Shown: positions 45,900 through 55,383 of the stretch, piece after piece | Layout of the letters: every line of letters starts with the position of its first letter | How positions within the stretch are numbered: position 1 is the stretch's first letter | Assembly (NCBI GenBank): GCA_943908425.1 | Contig: CALTTC010000010.1 | Coordinates: forward strand, 1-64,000 | From: an uncultured Moraxella sp. | Lineage (GTDB): Bacteria > Pseudomonadota > Gammaproteobacteria > Pseudomonadales > Moraxellaceae | Direction of reading: 5' to 3' | Length of the DNA stretch: 64,000 bases | The notes under the pieces: model-generated | The model's input: the letters and a program-made list of their open reading frames with translations, nothing else | Told to the model about the DNA's origin: nothing | Databases searched by the model: none | Position numbers and translations under genes: made by a program

Positions 45900-47222
45900 T
45901 TAAATAAATTCCAAAGTAGCCGATAACGCACGAAAATCTCGCTCCACCGTGGTGTCTGTCTGGCACAGTTCAGCGACCTTATCACACGCGTGGATAACGG
46001 TGCTATGGTCACGACCGCCAAATGCTTGACCGATATCAATTAGGCTGTCGCTTGTAAACTGCCGAGCGAGCGCCATCGCCATTTGCCGTGGACGGGCGAT
46101 ACTACGTAAGCGCTTTTTGCCCACAAGGTCTTTGACAGAAACCCCATAGTATTCGGCAACCATCGCCTTGATACCATCCACGTTAATCGCCCGCGTGTGT
46201 GTCACCACGTGCGACTTTAGCGCTTGACGCACTAAAGTAATGTCCACAGGTGACCCTAGCATTTGTGCATTTGCCTGCACCTGCAATAGCGCTCCTTCTA
46301 GCCTACGCACGTCAGGGGGAATATTTTCGGCAATAAATATCGCACATTCTTTGGGCAATACCAGTTGCAATGCCGCTGCTTTTTTCTCCAAAATCTGAAT
46401 ACGCGTCTCACGCTCTGGAGGCTCAATCGCCACTGTAAGCCCTGTGGAAAAGCGTGATAAAAAGCGTTGATCAAAGCCATCCATCTGCATGGGTGGGCGA
46501 TCAGAAGCTAAAATAACCTGCTTATTTTGTTCCAAAAATTGAGAATGCAAGGTCAATAAAACCCCCGCAATTTGGGGTTTTTTGCTACTTGGCATTAAAT
46601 GCACGTCATCAACAATAAGCAAATGCGCCTTATTGACACTTCTCTGAAAATCGTTAATTTTATTTTCCATAAACGCACGGGCAACTTTTTGCATAAAACC
46701 ATCAGAGTTAAAATAACATACTCTTAGCCCATTTTTTTGATAACGATGAGCGACAGAATGCATCAGATGCGTTTTGCCAAGCCCTGAATAACCGTAGATA
46801 AATAGACTGTGACAATTGCCTGCTTGAGTTTTCTTTGCCATATCAAAGCAAGCGTTATAGGCAAGCATGTTGGACTTACCACGCACAAAAGCTTCAAACG
46901 TATAAGCGGCATTTAACTCATTACTTTCATTCACTAGGGCTGATTTTTTGCTATTACCAGTAGGGGCGGGGGCGGCATTATGCTGCAGTAATTGCAAAAT
47001 AACATTGGTGATTTCACCAGAGCTAGACTGGTAAATTATTTCTTTTATTTTATCTAAATAGTTTTTTTCTATATGCTTAATAAAAAATGCATTGATCGCT
47101 TCAAGTCTTAATGTATCGCCCTGCACAGTTGCCACAAGCGGTAAGATCCACTGCTGATATTCTGTTTCTGGAATATCTTGTTGTAGCTCTTTTAGGGTAT
47201 TTTGCCAAAATATATGCGCCAT
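45900..47222 (-). CDS. dnaA: Chromosomal replication initiator DnaA
   Basis: DnaA binds DnaA boxes at oriC and opens the duplex. The 440-residue product has an N-terminal DnaB/DnaA-interaction domain (about 1-80), a short linker, the AAA+ domain with Walker A GYSGLGKTH (about 144-152) and Walker B LLIVDDVHLM, and the C-terminal DNA-binding signature ending AFGGRDHSTVIHACDKV. It reads away from oriC on the minus strand. dnaN, recF and gyrB do not follow; a parS cluster and an ABC exporter do. Confidence 0.98.
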   Translation of the reverse strand: MAHIFWQNTLKELQQDIPETEYQQWILPLVATVQGDTLRLEAINAFFIKHIEKNYLDKIKEIIYQSSSGEITNVILQLLQHNAAPAPTGNSKKSALVNESNELNAAYTFEAFVRGKSNMLAYNACFDMAKKTQAGNCHSLFIYGYSGLGKTHLMHSVAHRYQKNGLRVCYFNSDGFMQKVARAFMENKINDFQRSVNKAHLLIVDDVHLMPSSKKPQIAGVLLTLHSQFLEQNKQVILASDRPPMQMDGFDQRFLSRFSTGLTVAIEPPERETRIQILEKKAAALQLVLPKECAIFIAENIPPDVRRLEGALLQVQANAQMLGSPVDITLVRQALKSHVVTHTRAINVDGIKAMVAEYYGVSVKDLVGKKRLRSIARPRQMAMALARQFTSDSLIDIGQAFGGRDHSTVIHACDKVAELCQTDTTVERDFRALSATLEFI

Positions 47223-47288
47223 AGAAAGTCGGTTAGGTAATTTTTGCTTATGATAGCACAGTACACCCGTAACTCAAAAAACTTTCAT

Positions 47289-47492
47289 TGTGGATAAGTC
47301 TGTGGAAAACTTTGTGGATAACTTCTTTTTGGCGACTTATCCACAAAATATGCACAACAGTTTCACAAGTTATCAATACCACAAATTATTGAATTTAATA
47401 TAAAAAAAGTACTTATCAACCAAAAAACACCCTCCTAATAATAATTAATAATATTATATATAATAATTAAGGCAGCGGTTTTTTGTGGATAA
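47289..47492. other. oriC: Replication origin oriC (DnaA boxes and AT-rich stretch)
   Basis: Four consensus DnaA boxes lie at 47289-47297, 47313-47321 and 47484-47492 (TGTGGATAA) and 47337-47345 (TTATCCACA). Weaker TTATCAA words lie near 47370 and 47413. A nearly pure A/T stretch at 47436-47470 would serve as the unwinding element. The location between divergent dnaA and rpmH is the usual bacterial origin site. Confidence 0.9.
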
Positions 47493-47513
47493 CTCTGATT
47501 TTAGTAACAAGTA

Positions 47514-47542
47514 TTGACAGGTAAAAGGTAAACTGCTAATAT
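47514..47542 (+). promoter_or_regulatory. rpmH promoter
   Basis: TTGACA (47514-47519), a 17-base spacer and TAATAT (47537-47542): near-consensus sigma-70 promoter 39 bases before rpmH. Confidence 0.8.
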
Positions 47543-47581
47543 AGCAAGCTATTTTTTGCTACATTTTTTAGGTTATCCATT

Positions 47582-47716
47582 ATGAAACGTACTTTCCAAC
47601 CTAGTGTTATCAAACGTAAACGTACTCACGGCTTCCGTGCTCGTATGGCAACCAAGAATGGTCGCCAAGTATTAGCTCGCCGTCGTGCCAAAGGTCGCCA
47701 TCGTTTAACTGTGTAA
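47582..47716 (+). CDS. rpmH: 50S ribosomal protein L34
   Basis: A 44-residue, strongly basic protein with the invariant L34 sequence: MKRTFQPSVIKRKRTHGFRA, then RMATKNGRQVLARRRAKGRH. It is part of the large ribosomal subunit. It heads the rpmH-rnpA-yidD-yidC string found next to oriC in most bacteria. Confidence 0.98.
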   Translation: MKRTFQPSVIKRKRTHGFRARMATKNGRQVLARRRAKGRHRLTV

Positions 47717-47822
47717 TCATATTTTATTAACTTTCAATCGCTCGCTTTTATAAATCAGCAAGATGTTTAGCTAGTCATAGCTTTTACAATTGCTATTGAA
47801 ATTATTTACTATCGGACTCTTT

Positions 47823-48185
47823 GTGGCATTTAAATTTGATAAATCGCAACGCTTACTATGCGCCAAAATGTATCAAAGTGTCTTTACGGGGTTCGATGGT
47901 AAAGTACACAGCGAGCATTTTTTACTGTTTTATCGTAGAAATAATCTATCGCACCCCAGATTAGGACTTGCGGTCACTAAAAAGAAAATTCGTCAGGCTG
48001 TCAAACGCAACTGCATCAAGCGCCATACTCGTGAGTTTTTTCGATTAAATGCCAATTTGCCTTTTGTAGATTGTGTATTGATCGTCAAAAAAGGGTTCAA
48101 TGATAATCAGGTTTATCAAGAACTCTCTGAAATCTTTGCGAAGCTTGAGCGTTTAAATATTAATAATTTTTATGCCGATCCTTAA
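47823..48185 (+). CDS. rnpA: Ribonuclease P protein component
   Basis: RnpA assists the RNase P RNA in tRNA 5' maturation. The product has the conserved RNR-type motif AVKRNCIKRHTREFFR and SHPRLGLAVTKK upstream. The GTG at 47823 gives 120 residues starting at AFKFDKSQRLL, the normal family start and length. The frame is open to TTG codons at 47790 and 47796, which would add about ten hydrophobic residues and are less likely. Confidence 0.93.
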   Translation: MAFKFDKSQRLLCAKMYQSVFTGFDGKVHSEHFLLFYRRNNLSHPRLGLAVTKKKIRQAVKRNCIKRHTREFFRLNANLPFVDCVLIVKKGFNDNQVYQELSEIFAKLERLNINNFYADP

Positions 48186-48260
48186 TCCAAATTAGCTTGA
48201 TACAGCAATGTCTTTTTGTAGCATGCCTTTTTTATTCCCAACATTGACTGCCGACTTTTG

Positions 48261-48614
48261 ATGCGTCTTAATTTTAGTCAATCATTGATGTATGGCTGTT
48301 TGCTTATTATTCGCTTGTATCAAAAAATAATAAGCCCTCTTTTGCCGGCGCGCTGTCGCTATTATCCCACTTGCTCTAATTACGCTATTCACGCCTTGCG
48401 CCTTTATGGATTTCGGGGTATTAATCTCACTATTCACCGTTTAGCACGCTGTCACCCCTTTGGGGGGTCTGGGGTGGATTTTGTGCCCATTTGTTTGGCA
48501 AATTGCCTTTATGAAGCATCAAGTCATTACTATAGCAGTGTTTTTAGGGATAGATTTAGTTATAAAACTAAACTCGGCAAAACAATTAAATGGCAAGGTA
48601 GACTAAAAAACTAA
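48261..48614 (+). CDS. yidD: Membrane protein insertion efficiency factor YidD
   Basis: YidD helps YidC-dependent membrane insertion. The 117-residue product has the family core LYQKIISPLLPARCRYYPTC, the following SNYAIHALRLYG, and CHPFGGSGVD, with the three conserved cysteines. The ATG at 48261 is preferred over the TTG just before it. About 35 residues after the core are lysine-rich and variable. Confidence 0.95.
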   Translation: MRLNFSQSLMYGCLLIIRLYQKIISPLLPARCRYYPTCSNYAIHALRLYGFRGINLTIHRLARCHPFGGSGVDFVPICLANCLYEASSHYYSSVFRDRFSYKTKLGKTIKWQGRLKN

Positions 48615-48694
48615 CAAAACCTTGTGCATTTATTGTAAAATGGGGCATTTTTGTGTAACAGTTGTTGGCAAAGTAATTATTTAAAAGGTATGGC

Positions 48695-50338
48695 ATGCAA
48701 AAGATATTTCGGACGTTGTTATTGGTGGCAATGCTTATCACCAGCTATTTGCTTGTATTGGCGTGGCAAAAAGATTACGGTGGGCAACAAGCCCCTGTAG
48801 TTACAAGTACAAGCCAAGGGGTAGCTAACGATTTGGTAGTGGCGGGGGGTGGAGGCTTGCCTGTCACGACAGTTGCGCCCACTAGCGCGCCATCAACGAC
48901 ACTTATTGAGGTGTCTACTGACCGTCACGACATCAAAATTGATCCAGTCGGCGGCGATATCGTCTACGCGGCGCTAAAAAATCACGATGCCACGAAGGGC
49001 AGTGATGAGCCTTTTGTATTGCTTGAGCAAAATCCTAATCGCACCTATGTTGCCCAATCATTGATTGGGGGGCGTGATGGCATTGATGTTAATGAGCGCG
49101 CGGTTTATACTAGTCCCAAAACCAGCTACACCTTGCAGGGCGATAGCTTATCAGTGCCATTAAGCTATACTCAAGATGGCATGACGGTCACTAAGACCTA
49201 CACTTTTAATGCCGGCAGTTACCCTATCAATCTTACCCAAACCATCAATAATGCCAGTGACAAAGATTGGCAAGGCGAGCTGTTTGTGCAATTAAAACGC
49301 GATGACAGTAAAGATCCGGGGCTTGCTGACAAAGGGATGATGGGTATGGCAACTTACCTTGGTGGGGCGTGGGGCGTGCCAAGTGAGCCGTACAACAAGC
49401 TTAAATTTGCCAAGTTCAACGACAACGCCATTGATAAAAGCAGCGAAAAAGGCTGGGTGGGGATGTTGCAACATTATTTTGTGTCGGCGTGGACACCTAA
49501 TAATTATACCCCTAAATTTTTTAGTCGTAGCGATGCCAATAATCATTACATTGGCTATAAAACGCTTGTGGGTGTTGGTGCTGGCAAGCAAATTAGCTTA
49601 AGCGATACACTGTATGCTGGACCCAAAGTGCAAAGCGAGCTAAAAACCGTGGCGCAAGGTTTAGATAAGACGGTGGATTATGGCGTGCTGTGGCCAATTT
49701 CTAAGCCGATTTTTATTTTATTGCAAAATATCCACGCTTTTTTGGGTAATTGGGGCTGGTCTATCATTGCCTTGACCTTAATAATCAAAGCGTCCTTGAT
49801 GTGGATTTCTAACAAAAGCTATTATTCAATGGCAAAAATGCGTCTGTTAGCCCCTAAAATGCAGCAGCTCAAAGATGAGTTTGGCGACGACAAAATGCGT
49901 ATGAGCCAAGAGATGATGAAGCTGTATAAGGAAGAAAACGTCAATCCACTGGCGGGGTGCTTGCCTATTTTATTACAAATGCCGATATTTTTGGCGTTGT
50001 ATTGGGTGCTCGTTGAATCGGTGGAGTTACGCCACGCCCCTTGGATTTTGTGGATTAATGACTTATCAGCGATGGATCCGTGGTTTATTTTACCGATTTT
50101 TATGGGCATTACAATGTATGTCCAGCAACAATTAAACCCGCAACCTACCGACCCGATGCAGGCAAAAGTGATGAAAATTTTGCCGATTATTTTTACGGTA
50201 TTTATGCTGTTTTTCCCGGCAGGGCTTGTGCTGTATTGGACGGTGAATAACTTGTTTAGTATGGTACAACAGCAAATTATCAATAAAAAAGTGGAACAGC
50301 AGTTCAAAAAACGCACGGTAAAAGTATTAAGCGATTAG
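48695..50338 (+). CDS. yidC: Membrane protein insertase YidC
   Basis: YidC inserts and folds inner-membrane proteins with or without Sec. The 547-residue product has an N-terminal anchor, a large periplasmic beta domain (about 60-340), and the conserved five-helix insertase core. Core motifs are NWGWSIIALTLIIKASLMW, KMRLLAPKMQQLKDEFGDDK, YKEENVNPLAGCLPILLQMP and the final helix LVLYWTVNNLFSMVQQ. AAAGG precedes the ATG. It is followed by a terminator. Confidence 0.98.
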   Translation: MQKIFRTLLLVAMLITSYLLVLAWQKDYGGQQAPVVTSTSQGVANDLVVAGGGGLPVTTVAPTSAPSTTLIEVSTDRHDIKIDPVGGDIVYAALKNHDATKGSDEPFVLLEQNPNRTYVAQSLIGGRDGIDVNERAVYTSPKTSYTLQGDSLSVPLSYTQDGMTVTKTYTFNAGSYPINLTQTINNASDKDWQGELFVQLKRDDSKDPGLADKGMMGMATYLGGAWGVPSEPYNKLKFAKFNDNAIDKSSEKGWVGMLQHYFVSAWTPNNYTPKFFSRSDANNHYIGYKTLVGVGAGKQISLSDTLYAGPKVQSELKTVAQGLDKTVDYGVLWPISKPIFILLQNIHAFLGNWGWSIIALTLIIKASLMWISNKSYYSMAKMRLLAPKMQQLKDEFGDDKMRMSQEMMKLYKEENVNPLAGCLPILLQMPIFLALYWVLVESVELRHAPWILWINDLSAMDPWFILPIFMGITMYVQQQLNPQPTDPMQAKVMKILPIIFTVFMLFFPAGLVLYWTVNNLFSMVQQQIINKKVEQQFKKRTVKVLSD

Positions 50339-50355
50339 CAATTATTTTGCCTAGA

Positions 50356-50383
50356 ACACCCAAGTAAATTTGGGCGTTTTTTT
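50356..50383 (+). terminator. Terminator after yidC
   Basis: CCCAA (50359-50363) pairs with TTGGG (50370-50374), followed by CGTTTTTTT. Confidence 0.75.
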
Positions 50384-50654
50384 ATAGGTGTGGGTTTTAA
50401 GTGATTAAAAGATTTAATTGTAAACAAAATTCATTGATTATAAAAATTTTGTTATAAAAACTAGGGTCTATTGATATTTTATTTTTTATTCCCTTTTGCA
50501 TAAAGATTTTTAGGTAGACTTTAGAAAAAATCATTATTACAAATCCTGTGGCGTTAGAATTTCAATAATAAATAGTCAATGCGTCTTAAAGTAGCCATTT
50601 TTGGCATTGATAAGATTGTATGATAAAATGCCCTTTTATTTAGTGATGACAGCG

Positions 50655-52055
50655 ATGCACGCCACAAAAACTATCGCAGCGATTGCAACCGCCAGTGGGC
50701 AAGGCGGTGTGGCAATGGTGAGAATCTCAGGCACAAACGCTTATGCCATTGGTCAAGCCTTGACCAAACGTGCCAATTTTACTGAGCGTTATGCCCATTT
50801 TGCCAAAATTTATGATGGCGATGGACAGGTGATTGACGAAGCGGTGGTGCTTTATTTTAAAGCCCCCCATTCATTTACAGGCGAAGATGTGCTTGAAATT
50901 CAAGGACACGGTGGCAATATTTTACCCAATTTGATTTTGGCACGCTGTTTTGAGCTTGGGGCAACGCCAGCACAAGCAGGAGAGTTTTCTTATCGGGCGT
51001 TTGACAATGGTAAGCTTGATTTGCTACAAGCAGAAGCGATTAGCGATGCCATCTCAGCACTCAGCGTGGCACAGGCTCGCTCGGCGGTGCGGTCAATGTC
51101 TGGGCAATTTTCACAAAATATTCACCAATTAAGTGAAGAAATTATTCAAATTCGTCTCTATGTGGAGGCGATGATTGATTTTAGCGATGAAGAAGACGTG
51201 GATTTTTTGGCAGATGGGGTCTTGCTTGCCAAAATTGATGCTTTGATTGATAAGCTTAATGAGACTTTGGCGACCGCCAAACAAGGCGTGCTATTAAAGC
51301 AAGGTGTGCAAATTGTGTTGGCGGGCAGACCCAATGCAGGCAAATCAAGTCTGCTTAACGCATTGGCAAAAATTGACCGAGCGATTGTTACCGATGTGGC
51401 AGGCACAACCAGAGATACCTTGCAAGAAACGGTGGTATTAAACGGCTTGACGTGTCATATAACCGATACCGCAGGGCTTCGTGATACCGATGATACAGTG
51501 GAGCAAATGGGCATTATGCGTGCCAGACAAGCCATTGACACCGCCGACTTGGTGCTACTCGTTTATGATGTCAGTGATGATATTGGGTTTGAAGGTTTGG
51601 TGGGTGAATTGCTAGGCGATGTGGATAAAACCAAAGTCATTGGCGTGGCAAATAAGCTTGATTTGCTGGATAATCAGCCTGATTTGCTAAATAAATTAGC
51701 GATAAGCACACAAAACAGCGACAAGCAAGCAAATGACAAGCAAAGCTATGAGTTGTGCTATGTGTCGTGTAAAACACAAGCAGGGCTTGATGCGCTTATC
51801 GCTATCATATGTCAAAAAATAGGCTTTTATCCCAATGACAACAGCATTATTGCTCGCACTCGCCACTTGGACGCACTAAGACGCACGCTTGATTGGCTTT
51901 ATAAGGCGAGAACTCACCTGATTGACAACCAAGCAGGTGAGTTGTCAGCAGAAAGTTTAAGGCTTGCCCAAAACAGCTTGTCAGAATTGACAGGCGAATT
52001 TAGTGCCGATGAGTTGCTTGGGCGTATTTTTAGCCAATTTTGTATTGGTAAATAA
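50655..52055 (+). CDS. mnmE: tRNA modification GTPase MnmE
   Basis: MnmE with MnmG makes cmnm5U at the wobble base of certain tRNAs. The 466-residue product has the N-terminal folate-binding domain (TIAAIATASGQGGVAMVRIS and FTGEDVLEIQGHGG). It has a central G domain with P-loop GRPNAGKSS, VAGTTRDT and DTAGLRDT, and the C-terminal FCIGK with the catalytic cysteine. ATG 50655 is chosen because the protein then starts MHATKTIAAIA as usual; 50646 is also possible. Confidence 0.97.
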   Translation: MHATKTIAAIATASGQGGVAMVRISGTNAYAIGQALTKRANFTERYAHFAKIYDGDGQVIDEAVVLYFKAPHSFTGEDVLEIQGHGGNILPNLILARCFELGATPAQAGEFSYRAFDNGKLDLLQAEAISDAISALSVAQARSAVRSMSGQFSQNIHQLSEEIIQIRLYVEAMIDFSDEEDVDFLADGVLLAKIDALIDKLNETLATAKQGVLLKQGVQIVLAGRPNAGKSSLLNALAKIDRAIVTDVAGTTRDTLQETVVLNGLTCHITDTAGLRDTDDTVEQMGIMRARQAIDTADLVLLVYDVSDDIGFEGLVGELLGDVDKTKVIGVANKLDLLDNQPDLLNKLAISTQNSDKQANDKQSYELCYVSCKTQAGLDALIAIICQKIGFYPNDNSIIARTRHLDALRRTLDWLYKARTHLIDNQAGELSAESLRLAQNSLSELTGEFSADELLGRIFSQFCIGK

Positions 52056-52063
52056 GGGTTATT

Positions 52064-52516
52064 ATGCATTGTCCTTTTTGTGTGGCAACGGATACCAAGG
52101 TGATTGATTCACGGCTGGTTGCCGAAGGGGTGCAAGTTCGCCGTCGTCGCCACTGTACCCAGTGCGGAGAGCGTTTTACTACCTTTGAGGTGATGGAGCT
52201 TGTGATGCCACGCATTATCAAAACGAGTGGTAAGATTGAGCCTTTTGATGTGGCAAAATTACGCCGTTCAGTGTCGCTCCCCCTACAAAAACGCCCCGTT
52301 AGCTTAGATGATATTGATGCGTTAATTAGCCGTATTGAAAAAACACTAAGACAAACGCCCGAGCGTGCCATTTCGTCCAAAAAATTAGGCGAGATTGTGC
52401 TTGCAGAATTAAAATTGCTTGACGATGTTGCTTATGTGCGTTTTGCAAGCGTTTATCGTGATTTTCAAGACATTGATGCTTTTGTCAGTGAGCTTGCCAT
52501 CCTTCGTAACAAGTAA
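52064..52516 (+). CDS. nrdR: Transcriptional repressor NrdR
   Basis: NrdR represses ribonucleotide reductase genes by sensing (d)ATP. The 150-residue product has the N-terminal zinc ribbon (CPFC and CTQC around VRRRRHCTQCGERFTTFE) and an ATP-cone domain (PFDVAKLRRSV onwards). It starts nine bases after mnmE. nrdR next to ribD is a common arrangement. Confidence 0.97.
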   Translation: MHCPFCVATDTKVIDSRLVAEGVQVRRRRHCTQCGERFTTFEVMELVMPRIIKTSGKIEPFDVAKLRRSVSLPLQKRPVSLDDIDALISRIEKTLRQTPERAISSKKLGEIVLAELKLLDDVAYVRFASVYRDFQDIDAFVSELAILRNK

Positions 52517-52576
52517 GGCTTGATATTCAAAGCAATCAACCAATCACTTGGACAAAAGGCAAATTGTCAAAATGCA

Positions 52577-52700
52577 AATGATTAAAAAGGCAAGTTATCA
52601 AAAAGGCAAGTTACTAAATAGCCAGCTAAACAGCTGGTTAAAATGCAGGTTATTAAAACACAAGTTGGTAAAAATAAGTTGGTAAAAATAAGTTTTATAG
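52577..52700. repeat. Degenerate short tandem repeats between nrdR and ribD
   Basis: AAGTTGGTAAAAAT is present twice in tandem (52662-52675, 52676-52689) with a partial third copy. Just upstream AAAAAGGCAAGTTA appears twice 16 bases apart (around 52584-52613). The 283-base gap has no other content. Confidence 0.85.
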
Positions 52701-52799
52701 GCAATTTTTAATAAATAAGTTTTAAATAGTAAATAAAACAGCAGATGGTTAAAATTAAGTGAAAAAAATTCACCAAAACCAAGCGATGGGCGAGTAGCA

Positions 52800-53855
52800 A
52801 TGGCACATAAAACCGCTGATGAGATATGGATGGCAAAGGCTCTTGCACAAGCCAAAAAAGGACGTTATACCACTCGCCCTAACCCTTGTGTTGGCTGTGT
52901 GATTGTCAAAGATGGCGTGGCGGTAGGGGCAGGGTTTCACCAAAGGGCAGGTGAGCCACACGCTGAGGTGCTGGCATTGCGTGAGGCTGGCGGTCAGGCG
53001 ATGAGGGCAACCGCTTATGTAACGCTTGAGCCGTGTAGCCATTATGGCAAAACACCGCCGTGCTGTGATGCGTTAATTCAAGCCAACGTTGCTAAAGTGG
53101 TGGTAGCGACGACCGACCCCAACCCTAAGGTGGCAGGTAGTGGCATTCAAAGGCTACAAAGGGCAGGCATTGATGTTGTTGTTGGTGTGCTAGAAAATGA
53201 AGCCAAACAATTAAACGCTGGTTTTTTAAAGGCGATGGCAACAGGGCTACCTTATGTGCGTGTTAAGCTTGGGGTGAGCTTAGACGGCAAAATTGCGATG
53301 GCAAATGGGCAGTCCAAATGGATTACCAGTCAAGCATCTCGCCACGATGTCCAAAAACTGCGTGCGATGAGCGGGGCGATTATTACAGGCAGTGGCACGA
53401 TAGTGGCGGATAATCCACGTCTTGATGTGCGTGAAAATATTGATGGCGTGCCTTTTAACGCCATTCCCAACCCCAAAATTGTGGTGATGGACAGACAAGG
53501 CAGGCTCAACTCTTTGAGTGCTTGTTTTGAGCGTGATTACACGGTATTTAATTATAACCAAACGTTATTATGGCAACAAAGCATTGAAACCTTGCTATCT
53601 ACCCTTGTCAAACAGTACCAGTGCTATGATGTGCTTGTAGAAGCAGGAGCAACGCTTAGCAGTGCCTTTTTGCAAAGTGGGCTGGTTGATGAGTTGATTG
53701 TCTATCAAGCCCCTTGTTTGCTTGGGGCAACGGCTCGCCCAATGTTTTTGGGACAATTTACTGATTTAAAGGAACGGCTAAAATTTGTACGAGTGTCCAC
53801 TAAAGTGCTTGGTGATGATTTAAAAATGGTTTTTCGTCAAGAAAAACACGAATAG
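52800..53855 (+). CDS. ribD: Bifunctional riboflavin deaminase/reductase RibD
   Basis: RibD performs the second and third steps of riboflavin synthesis. The 351-residue product has the N-terminal deaminase with zinc motifs PHAEVLAL and PCSHYGKTPPC, and a C-terminal reductase domain (YVRVKLGVSLDGKIAMANGQ). Both domains are complete. There is no ribosome binding site of note. It precedes a region with a second DnaA-box cluster and then ribE. Confidence 0.96.
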   Translation: MAHKTADEIWMAKALAQAKKGRYTTRPNPCVGCVIVKDGVAVGAGFHQRAGEPHAEVLALREAGGQAMRATAYVTLEPCSHYGKTPPCCDALIQANVAKVVVATTDPNPKVAGSGIQRLQRAGIDVVVGVLENEAKQLNAGFLKAMATGLPYVRVKLGVSLDGKIAMANGQSKWITSQASRHDVQKLRAMSGAIITGSGTIVADNPRLDVRENIDGVPFNAIPNPKIVVMDRQGRLNSLSACFERDYTVFNYNQTLLWQQSIETLLSTLVKQYQCYDVLVEAGATLSSAFLQSGLVDELIVYQAPCLLGATARPMFLGQFTDLKERLKFVRVSTKVLGDDLKMVFRQEKHE

Positions 53856-53911
53856 GTAACAACCACTGAGTGACAACCACTGGGTAATAATTATTGGGTA
53901 ATAGCTACTGG
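53856..53911. repeat. Four 14-bp degenerate direct repeats after ribD
   Basis: GTAACAACCACTGA, GTGACAACCACTGG, GTAATAATTATTGG and GTAATAGCTACTGG follow each other with no gap, starting at the base after the ribD stop. Confidence 0.9.
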
Positions 53912-54073
53912 ATAACAGCAATAATAAAAGCTGTGCTGAAAGTTTTTGAAATTTTGGTTTGTTGGTTTGAGTTTGAGTTTTTAGATTAGGGCTGTGGTGG
54001 ATATGGTGAATCGTTATAAAATGACCAACCAAAACGCTTAATCAAAATATTAACCAGAGTATAAACCAAAAAG

Positions 54074-54292
54074 TTATCCACAAGACTTATCATCAAAAAA
54101 TAAGCCAAAATAGGGGCTGATGTGGACGGTGTGGCAGTGTGGATAACTTAGGACGTTGTTTTGCTGTTTTGTGTCAATCCCTTGTTTTATCAAGGTTTCA
54201 CGTGAAACGATTTTGCTAATGGGCAAAGATAATGCTGTGGATAACTTAGTTGGCTGTTTGTCATTGTCCAATCAAAAATAGAGTTATCCACA
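54074..54292. other. Second DnaA-box cluster with a parS site
   Basis: Four perfect consensus boxes: TTATCCACA at 54074-54082 and 54284-54292, and TGTGGATAA at 54138-54146 and 54236-54244. A parS site (54195) lies in the middle. The gap (53912-54378) has no gene. It could be a datA-like titration site, part of a bipartite origin, or a regulatory site for ribE. Confidence 0.8.
54195..54208. promoter_or_regulatory. parS site 8
   Basis: GTTTCACGTGAAAC, in the middle of the second DnaA-box cluster. Confidence 0.9.
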
Positions 54293-54378
54293 CTATGTAG
54301 GGGCTTAAGTGGTGGCAACACGCAAGATAGGCTTATTAAGATAAGCGTATTGAGACAATCAATAAATTGGGGCGACAG

Positions 54379-55071
54379 ATGTTTACAGGATTGATAGAAG
54401 CAACAGGCATTATCACAGCCATTATACCGATAAAAGGCGATGTCCGACTGGTGGTGCAATCAGAGACGCTTGATTTTACTGATGTGGCATTGGGTGATTC
54501 TATTGCCAGTAACGGCATTTGTTTGACTGTGGTTGAACTTGCTGACAGGCGTTATGCGGTTGATGTTTCACGTGAAACGCTACAAAAGTCTGCCATTGCC
54601 CATTATAAGGTGGGCGATATGCTCAATTTAGAAAAGGCGATGAAGCCGACCACACGCTTTGGGGGGCATATGGTGGCAGGGCATATTGATGGGGTTGGGG
54701 TGATTGATGTCCTAAAAAAAGACGCTCGCTCTATTTATGTGGAACTGACCTTGCCAAGCGAGCTGATGCGTTATACCGCCGACAAAGGCTCAATCACCAT
54801 TGATGGCATTAGCTTGACGACCAACCAAATTAAAGTGGACAAAAACCGTGTTTGCCTAAATATCATTCCCCATACCGCCAAAAAAACCAATATTGACAGA
54901 CATTGGCATAGGGGGGCTTTGGTTAATGTGGAAGTGGATTTGATTGCCCGTTATTTGGAGCGATTGTTACAAGGCAATGCTCCTGCCAGTACCACTGCCC
55001 CCAATAATGGCGGTATTAGCAATGGTGGTATTAGTGAGATTTTACTTAGACAAACAGGCTTTATAGATTAA
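54379..55071 (+). CDS. ribE: Riboflavin synthase, alpha subunit
   Basis: RibE converts two lumazine molecules to riboflavin. The 230-residue product has the duplicated lumazine-binding fold: MFTGLIEATG at the start, SIASNGICLTVV in the first half, GSITIDGISLT in the second. It carries a C-terminal extension with a repeated NGGIS unit. A parS site lies in frame at 54565, encoding VSRETL. ATG 54379 is chosen because MFTGLIE is the invariant start. I see no FMN riboswitch upstream. Confidence 0.96.
   Translation: MFTGLIEATGIITAIIPIKGDVRLVVQSETLDFTDVALGDSIASNGICLTVVELADRRYAVDVSRETLQKSAIAHYKVGDMLNLEKAMKPTTRFGGHMVAGHIDGVGVIDVLKKDARSIYVELTLPSELMRYTADKGSITIDGISLTTNQIKVDKNRVCLNIIPHTAKKTNIDRHWHRGALVNVEVDLIARYLERLLQGNAPASTTAPNNGGISNGGISEILLRQTGFID
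54565..54578. promoter_or_regulatory. parS site 9 (in ribE)
   Basis: GTTTCACGTGAAAC, read in frame as part of DVSRETLQK. Confidence 0.9.
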
Positions 55072-55179
55072 GGTGGATTGTAGGTTAAAGGTATGCTGTG
55101 GATTAAAAATGGCAGTTGATGGCAATGGATTGGATATCTACATTTAATGGCTTAGATTATGGCTTAGGTTTGTTTGAAT

Positions 55180-55207
55180 TTTTTGCTTTAGTGTTTTTGC
55201 TTTAGTG
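55180..55207. repeat. 14-bp tandem duplication between ribE and fmt
   Basis: TTTTTGCTTTAGTG twice in tandem. Confidence 0.9.
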
Positions 55208-55383
55208 TTTTTGTTAAGCGTTTTGGATTGTGTGATTATTTGGCGTGTGATTATTTAGATGATAACTGTGCTACAATTAACGTGCCAGCTTAACCGTAGG
55301 CAATGACAAATACAGGAGTGGCTTTGGGTTTGCGTATTTATGTTAGAGCTAATAATCCACTGTGTTAAGATTGCCATATTAAC

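Noticed and set aside
54293..54378. FMN riboswitch upstream of ribE
   Set aside because: I looked for the conserved RFN-element segments and did not find them.
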